DNA of 64,000 bases from Sedimenticola_A sp040506895 (GCA_040506895.1 JBEVVY010000001.1:3209116-3273115), one strand, 5' to 3'; shown: positions 52,186 through 62,152, numbered from the stretch's first letter. Notes: generated by a model not told the origin, from the letters alone. Program-made: numbers and translations.

Positions 52186-53553
52186 ATGAGAAGTATGTTG
52201 ATGGCTCTTCTTCTGCTGGCCGCCAATGCGGCGGTGGCCCAGGGCGAAGTGCACGAGTTCAGGCTGGACAATGGAATGAAGGTGATCGTGAAGGAGGATC
52301 ACCGGGCGCCCATTGCGGTATCCCAGGTGTGGTACAAGGTGGGTTCATCCTACGAGCCCGACGGGGTGACCGGTGTCTCCCACGTGCTCGAACACATGAT
52401 GTTCAAGGGGACCGCGAATCATCCCCCGGGAGAGTTTTCGCGCATCATCGCCGCCAACGGCGGTGACGAGAACGCCTTCACCGGTCGCGACTACACCGCC
52501 TACTACCAGAAGATGTCTGCCGACCGGCTCGAGGTCTCCTTTGAGCTGGAAGCCGACCGCATGCGCAACCTGACCCTTCCTGACGACGAGTTCGTCAAGG
52601 AGCTGGAAGTGGTGAAGGAGGAGCGGCGCCTGCGCACGGAGGACAAGCCCACCTCGCTGACCTACGAGCAGTTCAGCGCCCTGGCCTACAACAGCCTGCC
52701 CTACGGTAATCCGGTGATCGGCTGGATGAACGACCTCAATAATATGAAGGTCGATGATCTGCGGGAGTGGTACCGGCTCTGGTATGCGCCCAACAATGCC
52801 ACCCTGGTGGTGGTGGGGGATGTCGAACCCAACCAGGTTCACGAAATGGCGAAAAAGTACTTCGGCCCGCTGAAAGCTGAACAGACACCTGCCACCAAGC
52901 CGCTGCGCGAGCCGCCCCAGCGGGGTATGGCGCGGAGCGTGGTGAAGGTGCCTGCGAAAGAGCCCTACCTGATCATGGGTTACAAGACGCCGGTGCTCAA
53001 AACCCTCGATGAGGCGTGGGAGGGCTACGCACTGGAGGTGCTGGTGGCGATCCTGGATGGCGGCGACAGTGCCCGCCTGAGCCGCAACCTGGTAAGGGGC
53101 AGCGAGATTGCGGTCTCCGCAGGGGCGAGCTACAGCGCCTTTTCCCGGCTCCCCGGTATGCTGGTGATGGATGGCACCCCGGCCAAGGGTACCAGCATGC
53201 AGCAGCTGGAGGAGGCCCTGATCGGCGAAGTCGAGCGCATCAAGCGCGAGCCGGTCAGCCAGCAGGAGCTGGACCGGGTAAAGGCGCAGGTGGTGGCGGA
53301 GCAGATCTACGATCTCGATTCGGTTTACTACCAGGCGATGCAGATCGGCATCCTGGAGACCATCGGTCTGGGCTGGCCCCTGCTGGAGCAGTACGCAGAC
53401 AAGATCAAGGCGGTGACGGCGGAGCAGGTGCAGGCGGTGGCAAACAAATATCTCAACCGGGACCAGCTGACAGTGACGGTGCTCGAGCCCCTGCCACTCT
53501 CCATGAAGAAGGCCACGGCTACAGCCCTGCAGGGAGGTGCACATGGCCGCTAG
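52186..53553 (+). CDS. M16 family zinc metallopeptidase, active subunit
   Basis: A 455-residue exported protein with leader MRSMLMALLLLAANAAVAQG. The inverted zinc motif HVLEH (HxxEH, near 66-70) and the distal metal Glu in ELEVVKEERR are present, so this is the catalytic subunit of a pitrilysin-like pair. The start is the ATG at 52186, which has AGGGA 7 bases upstream. Substrates are probably periplasmic peptides. Confidence 0.9.
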   Translation: MRSMLMALLLLAANAAVAQGEVHEFRLDNGMKVIVKEDHRAPIAVSQVWYKVGSSYEPDGVTGVSHVLEHMMFKGTANHPPGEFSRIIAANGGDENAFTGRDYTAYYQKMSADRLEVSFELEADRMRNLTLPDDEFVKELEVVKEERRLRTEDKPTSLTYEQFSALAYNSLPYGNPVIGWMNDLNNMKVDDLREWYRLWYAPNNATLVVVGDVEPNQVHEMAKKYFGPLKAEQTPATKPLREPPQRGMARSVVKVPAKEPYLIMGYKTPVLKTLDEAWEGYALEVLVAILDGGDSARLSRNLVRGSEIAVSAGASYSAFSRLPGMLVMDGTPAKGTSMQQLEEALIGEVERIKREPVSQQELDRVKAQVVAEQIYDLDSVYYQAMQIGILETIGLGWPLLEQYADKIKAVTAEQVQAVANKYLNRDQLTVTVLEPLPLSMKKATATALQGGAHGR

Positions 53554-54880
53554 TATCCATTTGAAACTCATGCTGGGACTGTTGCTGGTCGGCTTTCTCT
53601 CCCTGCAGCTTGCCCATGCGGGCCCCAGGATCGAGAGCTGGCAGACATCCGGCGGGGCGAAGGTGATGTTCGTTGCCGCGCCGGACCTGCCAATGGTGGA
53701 TGTGAGGGTGGTGTTCGATGCGGGCAGTGCCCGGGATGGGGAGCTCCCCGGCCTGGCGGTACTGACCAACGCCCTGCTGACCGACGGGGCAGGCAGCTGG
53801 AATGCAGACCAGCTGGCGGAGCGCCTGGAGGACAAGGGCATCGAGATCGGTGCCGGTGCCCGCCGTGACATGGCCTGGGTGTCGATCCGTTCGCTTACGG
53901 ATCCGGCAGCCTACGAGGTGGCGATGTCCACCCTGACGGCAGTGCTGGCAGAGCCGCGTTTCGGGGCGGCGGACCTGGAGCGCAACCGCCAGGCGATGCA
54001 GGTGGCGTTGCGCCGGGGAGAGCAGAGTCCCGGTACCGTGGCCAAGAAGGCGTTCTGGAAAGCCGTGTTCGGCAACCACCCCTACGCCATTCACAGCGGC
54101 GGGAACCGCGAGTCCCTGGCAGCCATCACCCGCGAGGATATCCAGGCCTACCACAAACGCTACTACGTGGCGAAGAACGCCACCGTGGCCATTGTCGGGG
54201 CGCTGGACCGGAAAGCCGCCGAAGCGCTTGCGGAGCGGCTCACTGAGAAACTGCCCGCGGGTGAGCCTGCCGCGCGACTGCCCGAGGTTGGCCACCTGGA
54301 TGGCGCGGCGCTGAAAGATATCGCCTTTCCCTCCAGCCAGAGCCATATCCTGATGGGTCAGCCGGGCATGCACAGGGGTGACCCGGACTATTTCATTCTC
54401 TACGTGGGCAACCACATCCTGGGTGGCAGCGGCCTGGTCTCCCAGCTCAGCGAAGAGGTGCGGGAGAAGCGCGGACTCTCCTACAGTGTCTACAGTTACT
54501 TCTCTCCCATGCGCAAGGACGGACCGTTCATCGTCGGTGCCCAGACCCAGAACGCAAAGGTGGGCGAGGCGACAGAGGTGATGCGTGCCACGGTGAGGCG
54601 CTTTATCGCGCAGGGGCCCACCGAGGAGGAGCTGACGGCGGCCAAGCGTAACATCACCGGCGGTTTCCCCCTTCGTATTGCCAGTAACAGCAATATCGTG
54701 GAGTATCTGGCGATGCTCGGCTTCTACGACCTTCCCCTGGATTACCTCGATGCCTTCGTTGGCAAGGTGGAGGCGGTAACCCGTGAGCAGATCATGGATG
54801 CGTTCAGCCGGCGCGTCGATCCTGACCGGTTCGTCACAATCGTGGTGGGTAATGGCAAAGCGACAAAGCAGGGGGGGTGA
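53543..54880 (+). CDS. M16 family peptidase-like protein, inactive partner
   Basis: A 445-residue exported homologue with leader ending in LQLAHA. At the position of HxxEH it has LPGLAVLTNALL, so no zinc site; the arm for substrate binding is retained (GSGLVSQLSEEVREKRGLSYSVYS is given here as VSQLSEEVREKRGLSYSVYS). It overlaps the preceding gene by 11 bases and has GGGAGG before its ATG. The two probably form an alternating active/inactive clamp, as in mitochondrial-processing-type enzymes. Confidence 0.88.
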   Translation: MAASIHLKLMLGLLLVGFLSLQLAHAGPRIESWQTSGGAKVMFVAAPDLPMVDVRVVFDAGSARDGELPGLAVLTNALLTDGAGSWNADQLAERLEDKGIEIGAGARRDMAWVSIRSLTDPAAYEVAMSTLTAVLAEPRFGAADLERNRQAMQVALRRGEQSPGTVAKKAFWKAVFGNHPYAIHSGGNRESLAAITREDIQAYHKRYYVAKNATVAIVGALDRKAAEALAERLTEKLPAGEPAARLPEVGHLDGAALKDIAFPSSQSHILMGQPGMHRGDPDYFILYVGNHILGGSGLVSQLSEEVREKRGLSYSVYSYFSPMRKDGPFIVGAQTQNAKVGEATEVMRATVRRFIAQGPTEEELTAAKRNITGGFPLRIASNSNIVEYLAMLGFYDLPLDYLDAFVGKVEAVTREQIMDAFSRRVDPDRFVTIVVGNGKATKQGG

Positions 54881-55472
54881 GTCGAAGAGACGGCCCGGCA
54901 AGCGGCCGGGTCAGAGCAACCAGATCCGCATCATCGGGGGTGTGCACGGTGGTCGCAAGCTGCGGTTCCCTGATCATGCCGGGCTGCGTCCCACCTCGGA
55001 TCGTGTGCGCGAGACCCTCTTCAACTGGCTGATGCCGGTGCTGCCCGGTGCATCCTGTCTCGATCTCTTCTCGGGAAGTGGCGCACTGGGCCTCGAGTCG
55101 GCCTCGCGCGGCGCCGGCAGGGTGGTGATGCTCGACAGCGCCCCGGGTGTCGTGCGGCAGTTGAGGGAGAACTGCACGCTGCTGGGGCTGGAGAACGTCA
55201 CCGTGGAGCAGGCGAACGCCGTGAACTGGCTGGATGGCCCGGGGGAACCATTTGGTATTATCTTTCTCGACCCCCCGTTTGCCGATGATCTTCTGGGAGC
55301 CTGCTGTGAGAAGCTCGAAGCCAACGGCTGGCTCGGGCAGGATGCCCGCATCTATATAGAGATGGATGCCCACAAGAGATTGCCGACACTGCCGGCCAAC
55401 TGGCAGCTGTTGAGGGAGAAAGAGGCAGGACAGGTGGCTTTTTTCCTCTTTTCGCGCACATTTGAGGCCTGA
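54852..55472 (+). CDS. rsmD: 16S rRNA (guanine-966-N2)-methyltransferase RsmD
   Basis: A 206-residue SAM-dependent methyltransferase. After a basic leader it has IRIIGGVHGGRKLRFPDH, the SAM motif CLDLFSGSGALGLES and the catalytic IIFLDPPF. I chose the ATG at 54852, which overlaps the M16 gene by 29 bases; the longer frame upstream lacks similarity. It is followed by coaD, the usual gammaproteobacterial partner. Confidence 0.95.
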   Translation: MAKRQSRGGESKRRPGKRPGQSNQIRIIGGVHGGRKLRFPDHAGLRPTSDRVRETLFNWLMPVLPGASCLDLFSGSGALGLESASRGAGRVVMLDSAPGVVRQLRENCTLLGLENVTVEQANAVNWLDGPGEPFGIIFLDPPFADDLLGACCEKLEANGWLGQDARIYIEMDAHKRLPTLPANWQLLREKEAGQVAFFLFSRTFEA

Positions 55473-55543
55473 ATTGCAAAATGTCATTTGACTTTAAGTC
55501 CACGGATACTATCATCGCGCCACCAGATGCCAGGACATGACCG

Positions 55544-56017
55544 ATGCCCGTAGCGATATATCCGGGGACATTCGACCCGATTACGAATGGACACAGTGAC
55601 CTCATTAAACGGGCATCCAGGCTGTTTGATCGCGTTATTCTCGCGATAGCGGCAAGTCCCGGGAAGGCGCCGCGTTTCCCTCTGCAGAGGCGAGTGGAAC
55701 TGGCCGGTGAGGTGCTTGCGGATATCGATAACGTCGAGATCCTCGAGTTCGACTCCCTGCTCGTGGACTTTGCCCGTAAGCACGGGGCGGACGTGATACT
55801 TCGCGGATTGCGCGCGGTGTCCGATTTCGAGTACGAGTTCCAGCTCGCCGGTATGAACAGGCGGTTGGCGCCGGAGGTGGAGACCATGTTCCTCACCCCG
55901 GCCGAGAATTTCGCCTATATTTCCTCCAGTCTTGTGAGAGAAATTGCAGCATTGGGCGGAGATGTGTCAGAGTTCGTGCATCCTGTCGTGGAAGCGGCAC
56001 TTAAAGAACAGCGTTAA
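55544..56017 (+). CDS. coaD: Phosphopantetheine adenylyltransferase
   Basis: Penultimate step of coenzyme A synthesis: 4'-phosphopantetheine plus ATP to dephospho-CoA. 157 residues, with the nucleotidyltransferase motifs YPGTFDPITNGH and the C-terminal YISSSLVREIA. It lies 71 bases after rsmD and before a ferredoxin gene. All signature residues present. Confidence 0.97.
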   Translation: MPVAIYPGTFDPITNGHSDLIKRASRLFDRVILAIAASPGKAPRFPLQRRVELAGEVLADIDNVEILEFDSLLVDFARKHGADVILRGLRAVSDFEYEFQLAGMNRRLAPEVETMFLTPAENFAYISSSLVREIAALGGDVSEFVHPVVEAALKEQR

Positions 56018-56081
56018 ATTAGAGTTAACAGGTCCTAATTGAGTAGAGGGGCACAGGTCCCGTATTCAGGAGTTAAGAAAT

Positions 56082-56333
56082 ATGTCTTTGATGATTACCG
56101 ACGAATGCATCAACTGCGATGTCTGCGAGCCCGAGTGCCCCAATGGCGCTATCTACATGGGTGACGAGATCTACGAGATCGATCCCGCTCTCTGCACCGA
56201 GTGTGTTGGTCACTACGACGAGCCCCAGTGTGTCGAGGTCTGCCCCGTGGACTGCATTCCGAAGGACCCCGATCACGAAGAGAGCGAAGAGGAACTGATG
56301 GCCAAGTACGAGAAGCTGCAGGAAGAGGGCTGA
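56082..56333 (+). CDS. YfhL/Allochromatium-type 2[4Fe-4S] ferredoxin
   Basis: An 83-residue electron carrier. The first cluster motif is CINCDVCEPECP. The second is CTECVGHYDEPQCVEVCP with the extended spacing between the second and third Cys that marks the Alvin type, with low redox potential. A C-terminal acidic helix (EESEEELMAKYEKLQ) follows. It could serve the ferredoxin-dependent oxidoreductases in this window. Ends in a strong terminator. Confidence 0.94.
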   Translation: MSLMITDECINCDVCEPECPNGAIYMGDEIYEIDPALCTECVGHYDEPQCVEVCPVDCIPKDPDHEESEEELMAKYEKLQEEG

Positions 56334-56360
56334 TCGTTCTTCACGTCAAACGGTTCATCG

Positions 56361-56388
56361 AAAAGGTCCCCAAGCGGGACCTTTTTTT
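56361..56388 (+). terminator. Rho-independent terminator after the ferredoxin gene
   Basis: AAAAGGTCCC caagc GGGACCTTTT followed by further T to 56388. A strong stem and U-tract in the plus-strand direction, 27 bases after the ferredoxin stop. Confidence 0.92.
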
Positions 56389-56449
56389 ATGGTTTATGCT
56401 GAAGGCAATGTACGCTGAGAACGTGCGATAAACCAATGGAGGGGCGCTA

Positions 56450-58138
56450 ATGGATTTCTTAAAGGCGTTGTCTGGCGTTTGCCGGCACACCCTGCTGCTC
56501 TCTTTTCTGCTGCTGATATCTGTCAATGCGCATGCCGCCGCCACCGGCAAGGCAGCGGTGGCCACGGCTCATCCGCTGGCGACCGAGGCGGGGCACGAGA
56601 TACTCGCCCAGGGGGGGAATGCATTCGATGCCGCGGTGGCTGTCAGCGCGGTACTCGCCGTGGCCGAGCCCTACAGCTCCGGTATCGGGGGCGGTGGGTT
56701 CTGGTTGTTGCATCGTGCCGGTGACGGCCGCCAGGTGATGGTGGACGGCCGTGAGAAGGCCCCCCTGGCTGCGCACCGGGATCTCTATCTCGATGAGAAC
56801 GGCAAGGTGGTGGAGGGGCTCTCCATCAATGGCCCCCTGTCGGCAGGAATCCCGGGCGAGCCGGCCGCGCTGGTCCACATTGCGGAACACTACGGGCGGC
56901 TGCCCCTTGCCCGGAGTCTTGCGCCTGCCATCAGGATTGCCCGGGAGGGCTTTCTGGTAGATGAGCACTACCGGCGGCTGGCCAACTGGCGCAAGAAGGT
57001 GCTGCTCTCATCGCCCGCCGCAAGCGCCCAGTTTCTGCTCGAGGGAGAGGTTCCTCCACCCGCCCACAGAATAACGCAGCCCGATCTCGCCGATACCCTC
57101 ACGCTGCTGGCGGAACAGGGTCACGACGGATTCTACAAGGGGGCGCTTGCCGAGAAACTGGTCGAGGGTGTCAAGCAGGCCGGGGGGATCTGGAGCACCG
57201 AGGACCTGGCCAGATACCGGATCGTGGAGCGCCAGCCCGTGACGGGGACCTACCATGGAATGAAGATCACCAGTGCGGCCCCACCCTCTTCGGGAGGGAT
57301 TGCCCTGCTCACCATGCTCAATATCCTGGAGGGCTTCGATCTGCAGGCGATGGACGGGATTCAGCGCAAGCACCTGGTGGTGGAGGCGATGCGGCGCGCC
57401 TACCGGGACCGGGCGGATTACCTCGGCGACACCGATTTCGTGGAGGTGCCGGTCAAGCGCCTGCTGAACAAGGCGTACGCCGCGGGGCTTGCACGCAGCA
57501 TCCAGATGGAGCGTGCAACCCCCAGCCTGCCAAAGGCGGATAGCGATAGCGTGGAGGGGACGGATACCACCCACTTCTCCATCATCGATGGCGAAGGCAA
57601 CCGGGTGGCGGCCACCCTCAGTATCAACTACCCGTTCGGCTCATGCTTCGTGGTGCCGGGCACCGGTGTCCTGCTCAACGACGAGATGGACGACTTCTCC
57701 GCCAGTCCGGGTGTGCCCAATGCCTATGGGCTGGTGGGGGGTGAGGCGAATGCCATCGAGCCTGAGAAGCGCATGCTCTCGAGCATGACACCGACTTTCG
57801 TCGAATCCGACCGGGGGGTGGCGGTACTCGGTTCGCCCGGTGGCAGCCGCATCATCACCATGGTGCTGCACGGTATCCTTGAGCTGGCGGCAGGCAAGGG
57901 GCCACAGTACTGGGTGTCGAAGGGGCGCTATCATCACCAGTACCTGCCGGACCATATCCAGTTCGAGCCGGGTGTCCTCTCCACGGAGGAGCAGCAGGGC
58001 CTGGAGAGGATGGGGCATCGCCTGAAACCCCTTGAGAGGACATACGGTAACATGCAGGCGGTCTACCTGGAGAGGAACACGGGAGAGCTCTCTGCGGCGA
58101 GCGATCCCAGGGGGGTCGGTAGCGCCTCTGTGCGTTGA
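56450..58138 (+). CDS. ggt: Gamma-glutamyltransferase
   Basis: Periplasmic enzyme that cleaves glutathione and other gamma-glutamyl compounds, made as an autocleaved precursor. 562 residues, signal peptide ending at HAAA, then GIGGGGFWLLH and the nucleophile Thr in VEGTDTTHFSIID (about 380), followed by the small subunit with SSMTPTFVE and GSPGGSRII. GGAGGGG precedes the ATG. Stands alone after a terminator. Confidence 0.94.
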   Translation: MDFLKALSGVCRHTLLLSFLLLISVNAHAAATGKAAVATAHPLATEAGHEILAQGGNAFDAAVAVSAVLAVAEPYSSGIGGGGFWLLHRAGDGRQVMVDGREKAPLAAHRDLYLDENGKVVEGLSINGPLSAGIPGEPAALVHIAEHYGRLPLARSLAPAIRIAREGFLVDEHYRRLANWRKKVLLSSPAASAQFLLEGEVPPPAHRITQPDLADTLTLLAEQGHDGFYKGALAEKLVEGVKQAGGIWSTEDLARYRIVERQPVTGTYHGMKITSAAPPSSGGIALLTMLNILEGFDLQAMDGIQRKHLVVEAMRRAYRDRADYLGDTDFVEVPVKRLLNKAYAAGLARSIQMERATPSLPKADSDSVEGTDTTHFSIIDGEGNRVAATLSINYPFGSCFVVPGTGVLLNDEMDDFSASPGVPNAYGLVGGEANAIEPEKRMLSSMTPTFVESDRGVAVLGSPGGSRIITMVLHGILELAAGKGPQYWVSKGRYHHQYLPDHIQFEPGVLSTEEQQGLERMGHRLKPLERTYGNMQAVYLERNTGELSAASDPRGVGSASVR

Positions 58139-58227
58139 CAATTGTTGCCGTCGGATTATGCTGTTCGGCACCGCGTGAAGATTACCGGTGCATCCGGTAG
58201 CCGAAAAACAGATGACAGGAGACAGAT

Positions 58228-58488
58228 ATGCAGTTCAGTCCTTGCAAGGGTGGTGATTTCTGCACCCAGGACGGTACCCATTGCCAGGGGTGCGGTCGCA
58301 GCCATGAAGAGATTGCCCAGACCCGCCAGCTGATGCAGGGCCTCGCGAAATATGCGGTGGATATGGGTTATGACAATGTCGAGGAGTTCACATCTTTCGT
58401 GGGCGACAAGGCAGCCAAGATTGCGCGCAAGCTGCAGGAGGACCAGGCCGGCGGTATCGGCATCGGTCTCGGTGTGCCGCTCAAGTAA
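58228..58488 (+). CDS. Small DUF1289-like Cys protein
   Basis: An 86-residue protein. FSPCKGGDFCTQDGTHCQGCGRSHEEI near the N-terminus (cysteines at about 6, 12, 19 and 22) resembles the DUF1289 zinc/Fe-S motif SPCxxxCxxDxxxxCxGCxR, though the spacing is slightly longer. The C-terminal part is helical. Often such proteins sit beside tRNA or Fe-S genes; here the neighbour is ggt. Function unknown. Confidence 0.65.
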   Translation: MQFSPCKGGDFCTQDGTHCQGCGRSHEEIAQTRQLMQGLAKYAVDMGYDNVEEFTSFVGDKAAKIARKLQEDQAGGIGIGLGVPLK

Positions 58489-58540
58489 ACCGGCATCCGA
58501 AACCGGGGAGGAGACAGCGGCCAGGTGCCGCTGTTTCTGT

Positions 58541-58879
58541 TTATGAGAGCAGGCCGGACTGCAGCAGGAACATGTACACGCCGGTGCCACTGAAGATGCT
58601 CAGCAGTGCATTGTTGCGCCACAGGTGCAGCAGCGTCGTGACGCAAACCGCGATCAACTCCGGTACGCCATAAGGGGCGGCGCCAGGATCGACGCCTTTC
58701 AGACTGTAGAGTACCAGGATCGCCATGATCACCGGCGGGGTGTACCTGCCGAGAAATTCCAGTACCGGGTGATCATGCCTGTTTCTGAAGAGGACGAAGG
58801 GGATCAGCCGGGTGAGAAAGGTTGCGGCGGTCATCACCAGGATCACCGTCAACAGGTAGCCGGTGGATGCGTCGATCAT
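58541..58879 (-). CDS. azlD: Branched-chain amino acid exporter small subunit AzlD
   Basis: A 112-residue membrane protein with four hydrophobic segments and the TRLIPFVLFR motif of the AzlD family. It begins in a 4-base overlap with azlC (ATGA). With AzlC it exports branched-chain amino acids or analogues. The longer frame back to 59449 is a shadow of azlC. Confidence 0.88.
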   Translation of the reverse strand: MIDASTGYLLTVILVMTAATFLTRLIPFVLFRNRHDHPVLEFLGRYTPPVIMAILVLYSLKGVDPGAAPYGVPELIAVCVTTLLHLWRNNALLSIFSGTGVYMFLLQSGLLS

Positions 58880-59553
58880 GAGGCACCCCCCTGGATCCTG
58901 TACTGGCCCAGCAGTACCAGCAGAGAGAGGCCGATGGATATGAGAAGCATGTTCTGGGGCCAGAGTATCAGCGCCAGCATACCGGCCGATATCCCCACCA
59001 GGAAAGGGAAGGGCTGTTGCAGCTTTTTCCACTGCTCCAGCAACAACACCATGAATAGCGCAGTGAGGGCGAAATCCATGCCCAGGGTGTTGAAAGTCAC
59101 GGCACTGCCCAGCAGTGCGCCCAGCGCGCAACCTGTCACCCAGTAGCCCTGGTTCAAGGCGCTGACCGCAAGGTAGTAGCGTCCCTGGTCGCTTCCGGCA
59201 GGGGGCTGGGTGCTGGTGACAAGTGAGTAGGTTTCGTCGGTCAGTGCGAATATGAGGTAGAGTTTCTGCAGTCTGGCGACCCGGTAGCGGGTGAGCACCG
59301 AAAGGCCGAAAAACATGTGTCTCGAGTTGAGGATGAAAGTCGAGACGGCCACCTCCAGCAGCCCGGCCTGGGCTGCCAGCAGTCCCACGGCCATGAACTG
59401 GGCGGCGCCGGCATAGACCAGCAGACCCATGAGCGGTGCGAAGTACCATGCATAGCCGAGGTCCTGGAACAGCATGCCGAAGGCCATGCCCAGGGGGACA
59501 TAACCGAACATGACCGGGAGCGTGGTACGGAAGGCTGCTGATGTCAGGGGCAT
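58876..59553 (-). CDS. azlC: Branched-chain amino acid exporter large subunit AzlC
   Basis: A 225-residue polytopic membrane protein. PVMFGYVPLGMAFGMLFQD, YAGAAQFMAVGLLAAQAGLLE and STFILNSRHMFFGLS are AzlC hallmarks. Directly coupled to azlD. Together with the liv importer this gives the strain both uptake and export of branched-chain amino acids. Confidence 0.92.
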   Translation of the reverse strand: MPLTSAAFRTTLPVMFGYVPLGMAFGMLFQDLGYAWYFAPLMGLLVYAGAAQFMAVGLLAAQAGLLEVAVSTFILNSRHMFFGLSVLTRYRVARLQKLYLIFALTDETYSLVTSTQPPAGSDQGRYYLAVSALNQGYWVTGCALGALLGSAVTFNTLGMDFALTALFMVLLLEQWKKLQQPFPFLVGISAGMLALILWPQNMLLISIGLSLLVLLGQYRIQGGAS

Positions 59554-59800
59554 GGCCAGGTGGGGTCCGGGGTCGTGCAGTGCTCGTGTGAATAAATGAG
59601 GCTATTTAATCACCCTTCCCAGGGAGCATAAAGAAGCGGTTGGGTGTGAGAAGTGTTCCTATTGTTCGTGGAATATTCGCTCATTTGAAAAGGGGTTTCT
59701 GCCTTCCACGCAAAGTCTGTAAGCTTGAGTCTGCATGGCCGGTTCCTCTTTTCAAGGCTATGCTTTAGTCCAGAAGTATCGAAAAACAGCCCAGGCATAC

Positions 59801-60973
59801 ATGTATACCGAAGATCCGATTGTATTCACGATTTTTCTCGTTTTCAGCGGGGCAGCGCTGCTCGCCACGCTGGCGCTCTTCGCCAGGCAGACCCTGCCGG
59901 TCGCCTACATCCTGCTTGGCGTGATCCTGGGCCCCTCTGTGGCCAGCCTGGTCGATGACCCGGTGATCGTCTCCGAGATCTCCCATATCGGCATCATGTT
60001 TCTGCTCTTCCTGATGGGGTTGGATCTCAACCCGCGGGAGCTGGTGAGACTGTTTGGCAGAACCTCCATGGTCACCCTCGCCAGTTCACTCATCTTCGGG
60101 GCGCTGGGGTTCCTGTTGATCCTGAGCTTCGGGTTTACCATCCGGGAGTCCCTGATCATCGGGGCGGCGGCAACCTTTTCGAGTACCATCATCGGGCTGA
60201 AACTGCTGCCGACCACGGTGCTGCATCACCGGCATACCGGTGAAGTGATCATCAGCGTGCTGCTGATGCAGGATCTGCTGGCGATCCTGTTGCTGGTGAT
60301 CCTGCAGGGGGGTGCTCAGGACAACCATCCCCTGTTCGAGATCGCCCGGCTGCTCATCGCAATCCCCCTGCTGATCGGTCTCTCCATCCTGGTGGTGCGG
60401 TACGTGCTGAACAGGCTGATCACCCGCTTCGATACCATTCATGAGTATGTCTTTCTGCTCTCCATCGGCTGGTGTCTCGGCCTGGCCGAGGCGGGGGCTG
60501 CACTTGGTGTATCCCACGAGATCGGCGCCTTTATCGCCGGTATCACACTCGCCTCGTCGCCTGTCGCCCAGTTCGTTTCCGAGAAGCTGAAACCCCTGCG
60601 TGACTTCTTCCTGGTGATCTTCTTCTTCTCCATCGGGGCCGGTTTCGATCTCAAGCTGGCAGCCGGTGTGGCGGTTCCCGCACTGCTTCTGGCCGCTATC
60701 ATGCTGCTGTGCAAGCCGTTCGTGTTCCAGGTGCTGCTGCACTTGGCCGGGGATTCAAGGCGGCGGGGTATGGAAGTCGGGGTACGGCTTGGACAGATGA
60801 GCGAGTTTTCACTGCTGGTCGCAATGCTGGCCCACAGCAGCGGCATCATCAGGGCCGAGGCGTCCTACCTGGTACAGCTCGCCACCCTGATCACCTTCCT
60901 GGTCTCCAGTTACCTGGTGGTGATGAACTACCCGACACCCATTGCAATTTCCGACCGTCTGCGCCGGGACTGA
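59801..60973 (+). CDS. Kef-type cation:proton antiporter (CPA2 family)
   Basis: A 390-residue membrane protein with about 11-12 hydrophobic segments: LPVAYILLGVILGPSVASLV, MFLLFLMGLDLNPREL, VLLMQDLLAILLLVIL, SHEIGAFIAGITLASSP. The QDLLAI carries the ion-site Asp. The usual C-terminal RCK/TrkA-N nucleotide domain is absent, so it is a short form. The start is uncertain; I used the ATG at 59801, and ATG 59735 would add 22 residues. Confidence 0.82.
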   Translation: MYTEDPIVFTIFLVFSGAALLATLALFARQTLPVAYILLGVILGPSVASLVDDPVIVSEISHIGIMFLLFLMGLDLNPRELVRLFGRTSMVTLASSLIFGALGFLLILSFGFTIRESLIIGAAATFSSTIIGLKLLPTTVLHHRHTGEVIISVLLMQDLLAILLLVILQGGAQDNHPLFEIARLLIAIPLLIGLSILVVRYVLNRLITRFDTIHEYVFLLSIGWCLGLAEAGAALGVSHEIGAFIAGITLASSPVAQFVSEKLKPLRDFFLVIFFFSIGAGFDLKLAAGVAVPALLLAAIMLLCKPFVFQVLLHLAGDSRRRGMEVGVRLGQMSEFSLLVAMLAHSSGIIRAEASYLVQLATLITFLVSSYLVVMNYPTPIAISDRLRRD

Positions 60974-61101
60974 TTCGGGAGGGTGCTGACGACAGCGGTT
61001 CAAATGGATCGATGCAGCGCTTTGCGGATCTTCAGGTGCAGGGCGAATCGTTAAGCCATTCGCCATAAAAAGGCAACGATCAGGACGCTGAAGAGTGCGT
61101 C

Positions 61102-62137
61102 TTAGTGGGTGTTGACGGTAAGAACAAATTTGCCAATGTGCTTCTTTTCCTGGAACTCGGCCTGGGCCTGCCTGATCTCCTCAAGTGGGAAGGTCTTGGC
61201 TACCAGTGGAACAATACGCTTGTTTTGAATGTGTGATACGAGATTTTGAAAGATTTCAGGTTCCAGGCTCGTGCAGCCAAAAAAGCTCAGATCTTTCAGG
61301 TACAGGGTTCTCAGGTCAAGCTGTACCATGGGCCCGGCAATGGCCCCTGATACGGCATATCGACCACCGGGTTTCAGAATATCCAGTAGTTCTGGCCACT
61401 GCTCGCCACCTACCAGGTCAACAACAACGTCAACATGATCCAGGCCGAGGTTTTCAACAAGGCTGGATTCCCTCAAGACGACTTTATCAGCACCTATCTC
61501 CTGTATGGCCTCTTGCTTGGAACGGGATGTGACCGCGATGACATAAGCGCCACGGGCTTTTGCGAGCTGTACCGCTGCTGAACCGACACCCCCCCGATGC
61601 GCCGGTAACCAGTACCCGTTCACCCTGCCTTACATCTGACCTGGTCAACAGGTTTTCGGCTGTCGAGTAGGAGCATGGAAATGAGGCCAGTTCAGCATCC
61701 GTGTAGTCACTCTCCACACGGTATGCATGTTTCGAGGGAACCGCCACATACTCGGCAAATCCGCCGTTGCACTCAGATCCCAAAAACCAGGGCTGCGGCA
61801 AACCCTTTCCGTCTGCTTCCCTGATACAGGGCTCAACCAGTACTCTTTCCCCGATACGGTCACGGTTCACCCGCTCACCCACGGAAACAATAGTTCCGCA
61901 AACATCGATGCCCTGTATAAGGGGAAAGTGCAGGGGGCTGCCGGCCCAGCTGGCATCGTCTGCTGAATTGTCACTTTTCGAGTACCAGCCGATGCGGGTA
62001 TTGATGTCAGTATTGTTGACCCCGGCTGCTGCCACCTGAACAAGCACATCAAAAGGACCCGCTTCGGGCATCGGAATATCTTCCCGGTATTCCAACTTTT
62101 CAGGCCCTCCGTGCCCTGTCAGATAAACTCCTCTCAT
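61102..62137 (-). pseudogene. Zinc-free medium-chain alcohol dehydrogenase / quinone oxidoreductase, frameshifted
   Basis: The two halves are in different frames. The N-terminal half (62137 down) runs MRGVYLTGHGGPEKLEYRED to GERVLVTGASGG. The C-terminal half continues GVGSAAVQLAKARGAYVIAVTSRS to the end KFVLTVNTH. Joined, they make a normal NAD(P)-binding MDR protein of about 345 residues. The join is a run of seven C on the plus strand (61589-61595); six would restore the frame. It is downstream of proV. Either a pseudogene, a phase-variable gene or a sequencing error. Confidence 0.85.
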
Positions 62138-62152
62138 CTGTGCCAGGCCCTG

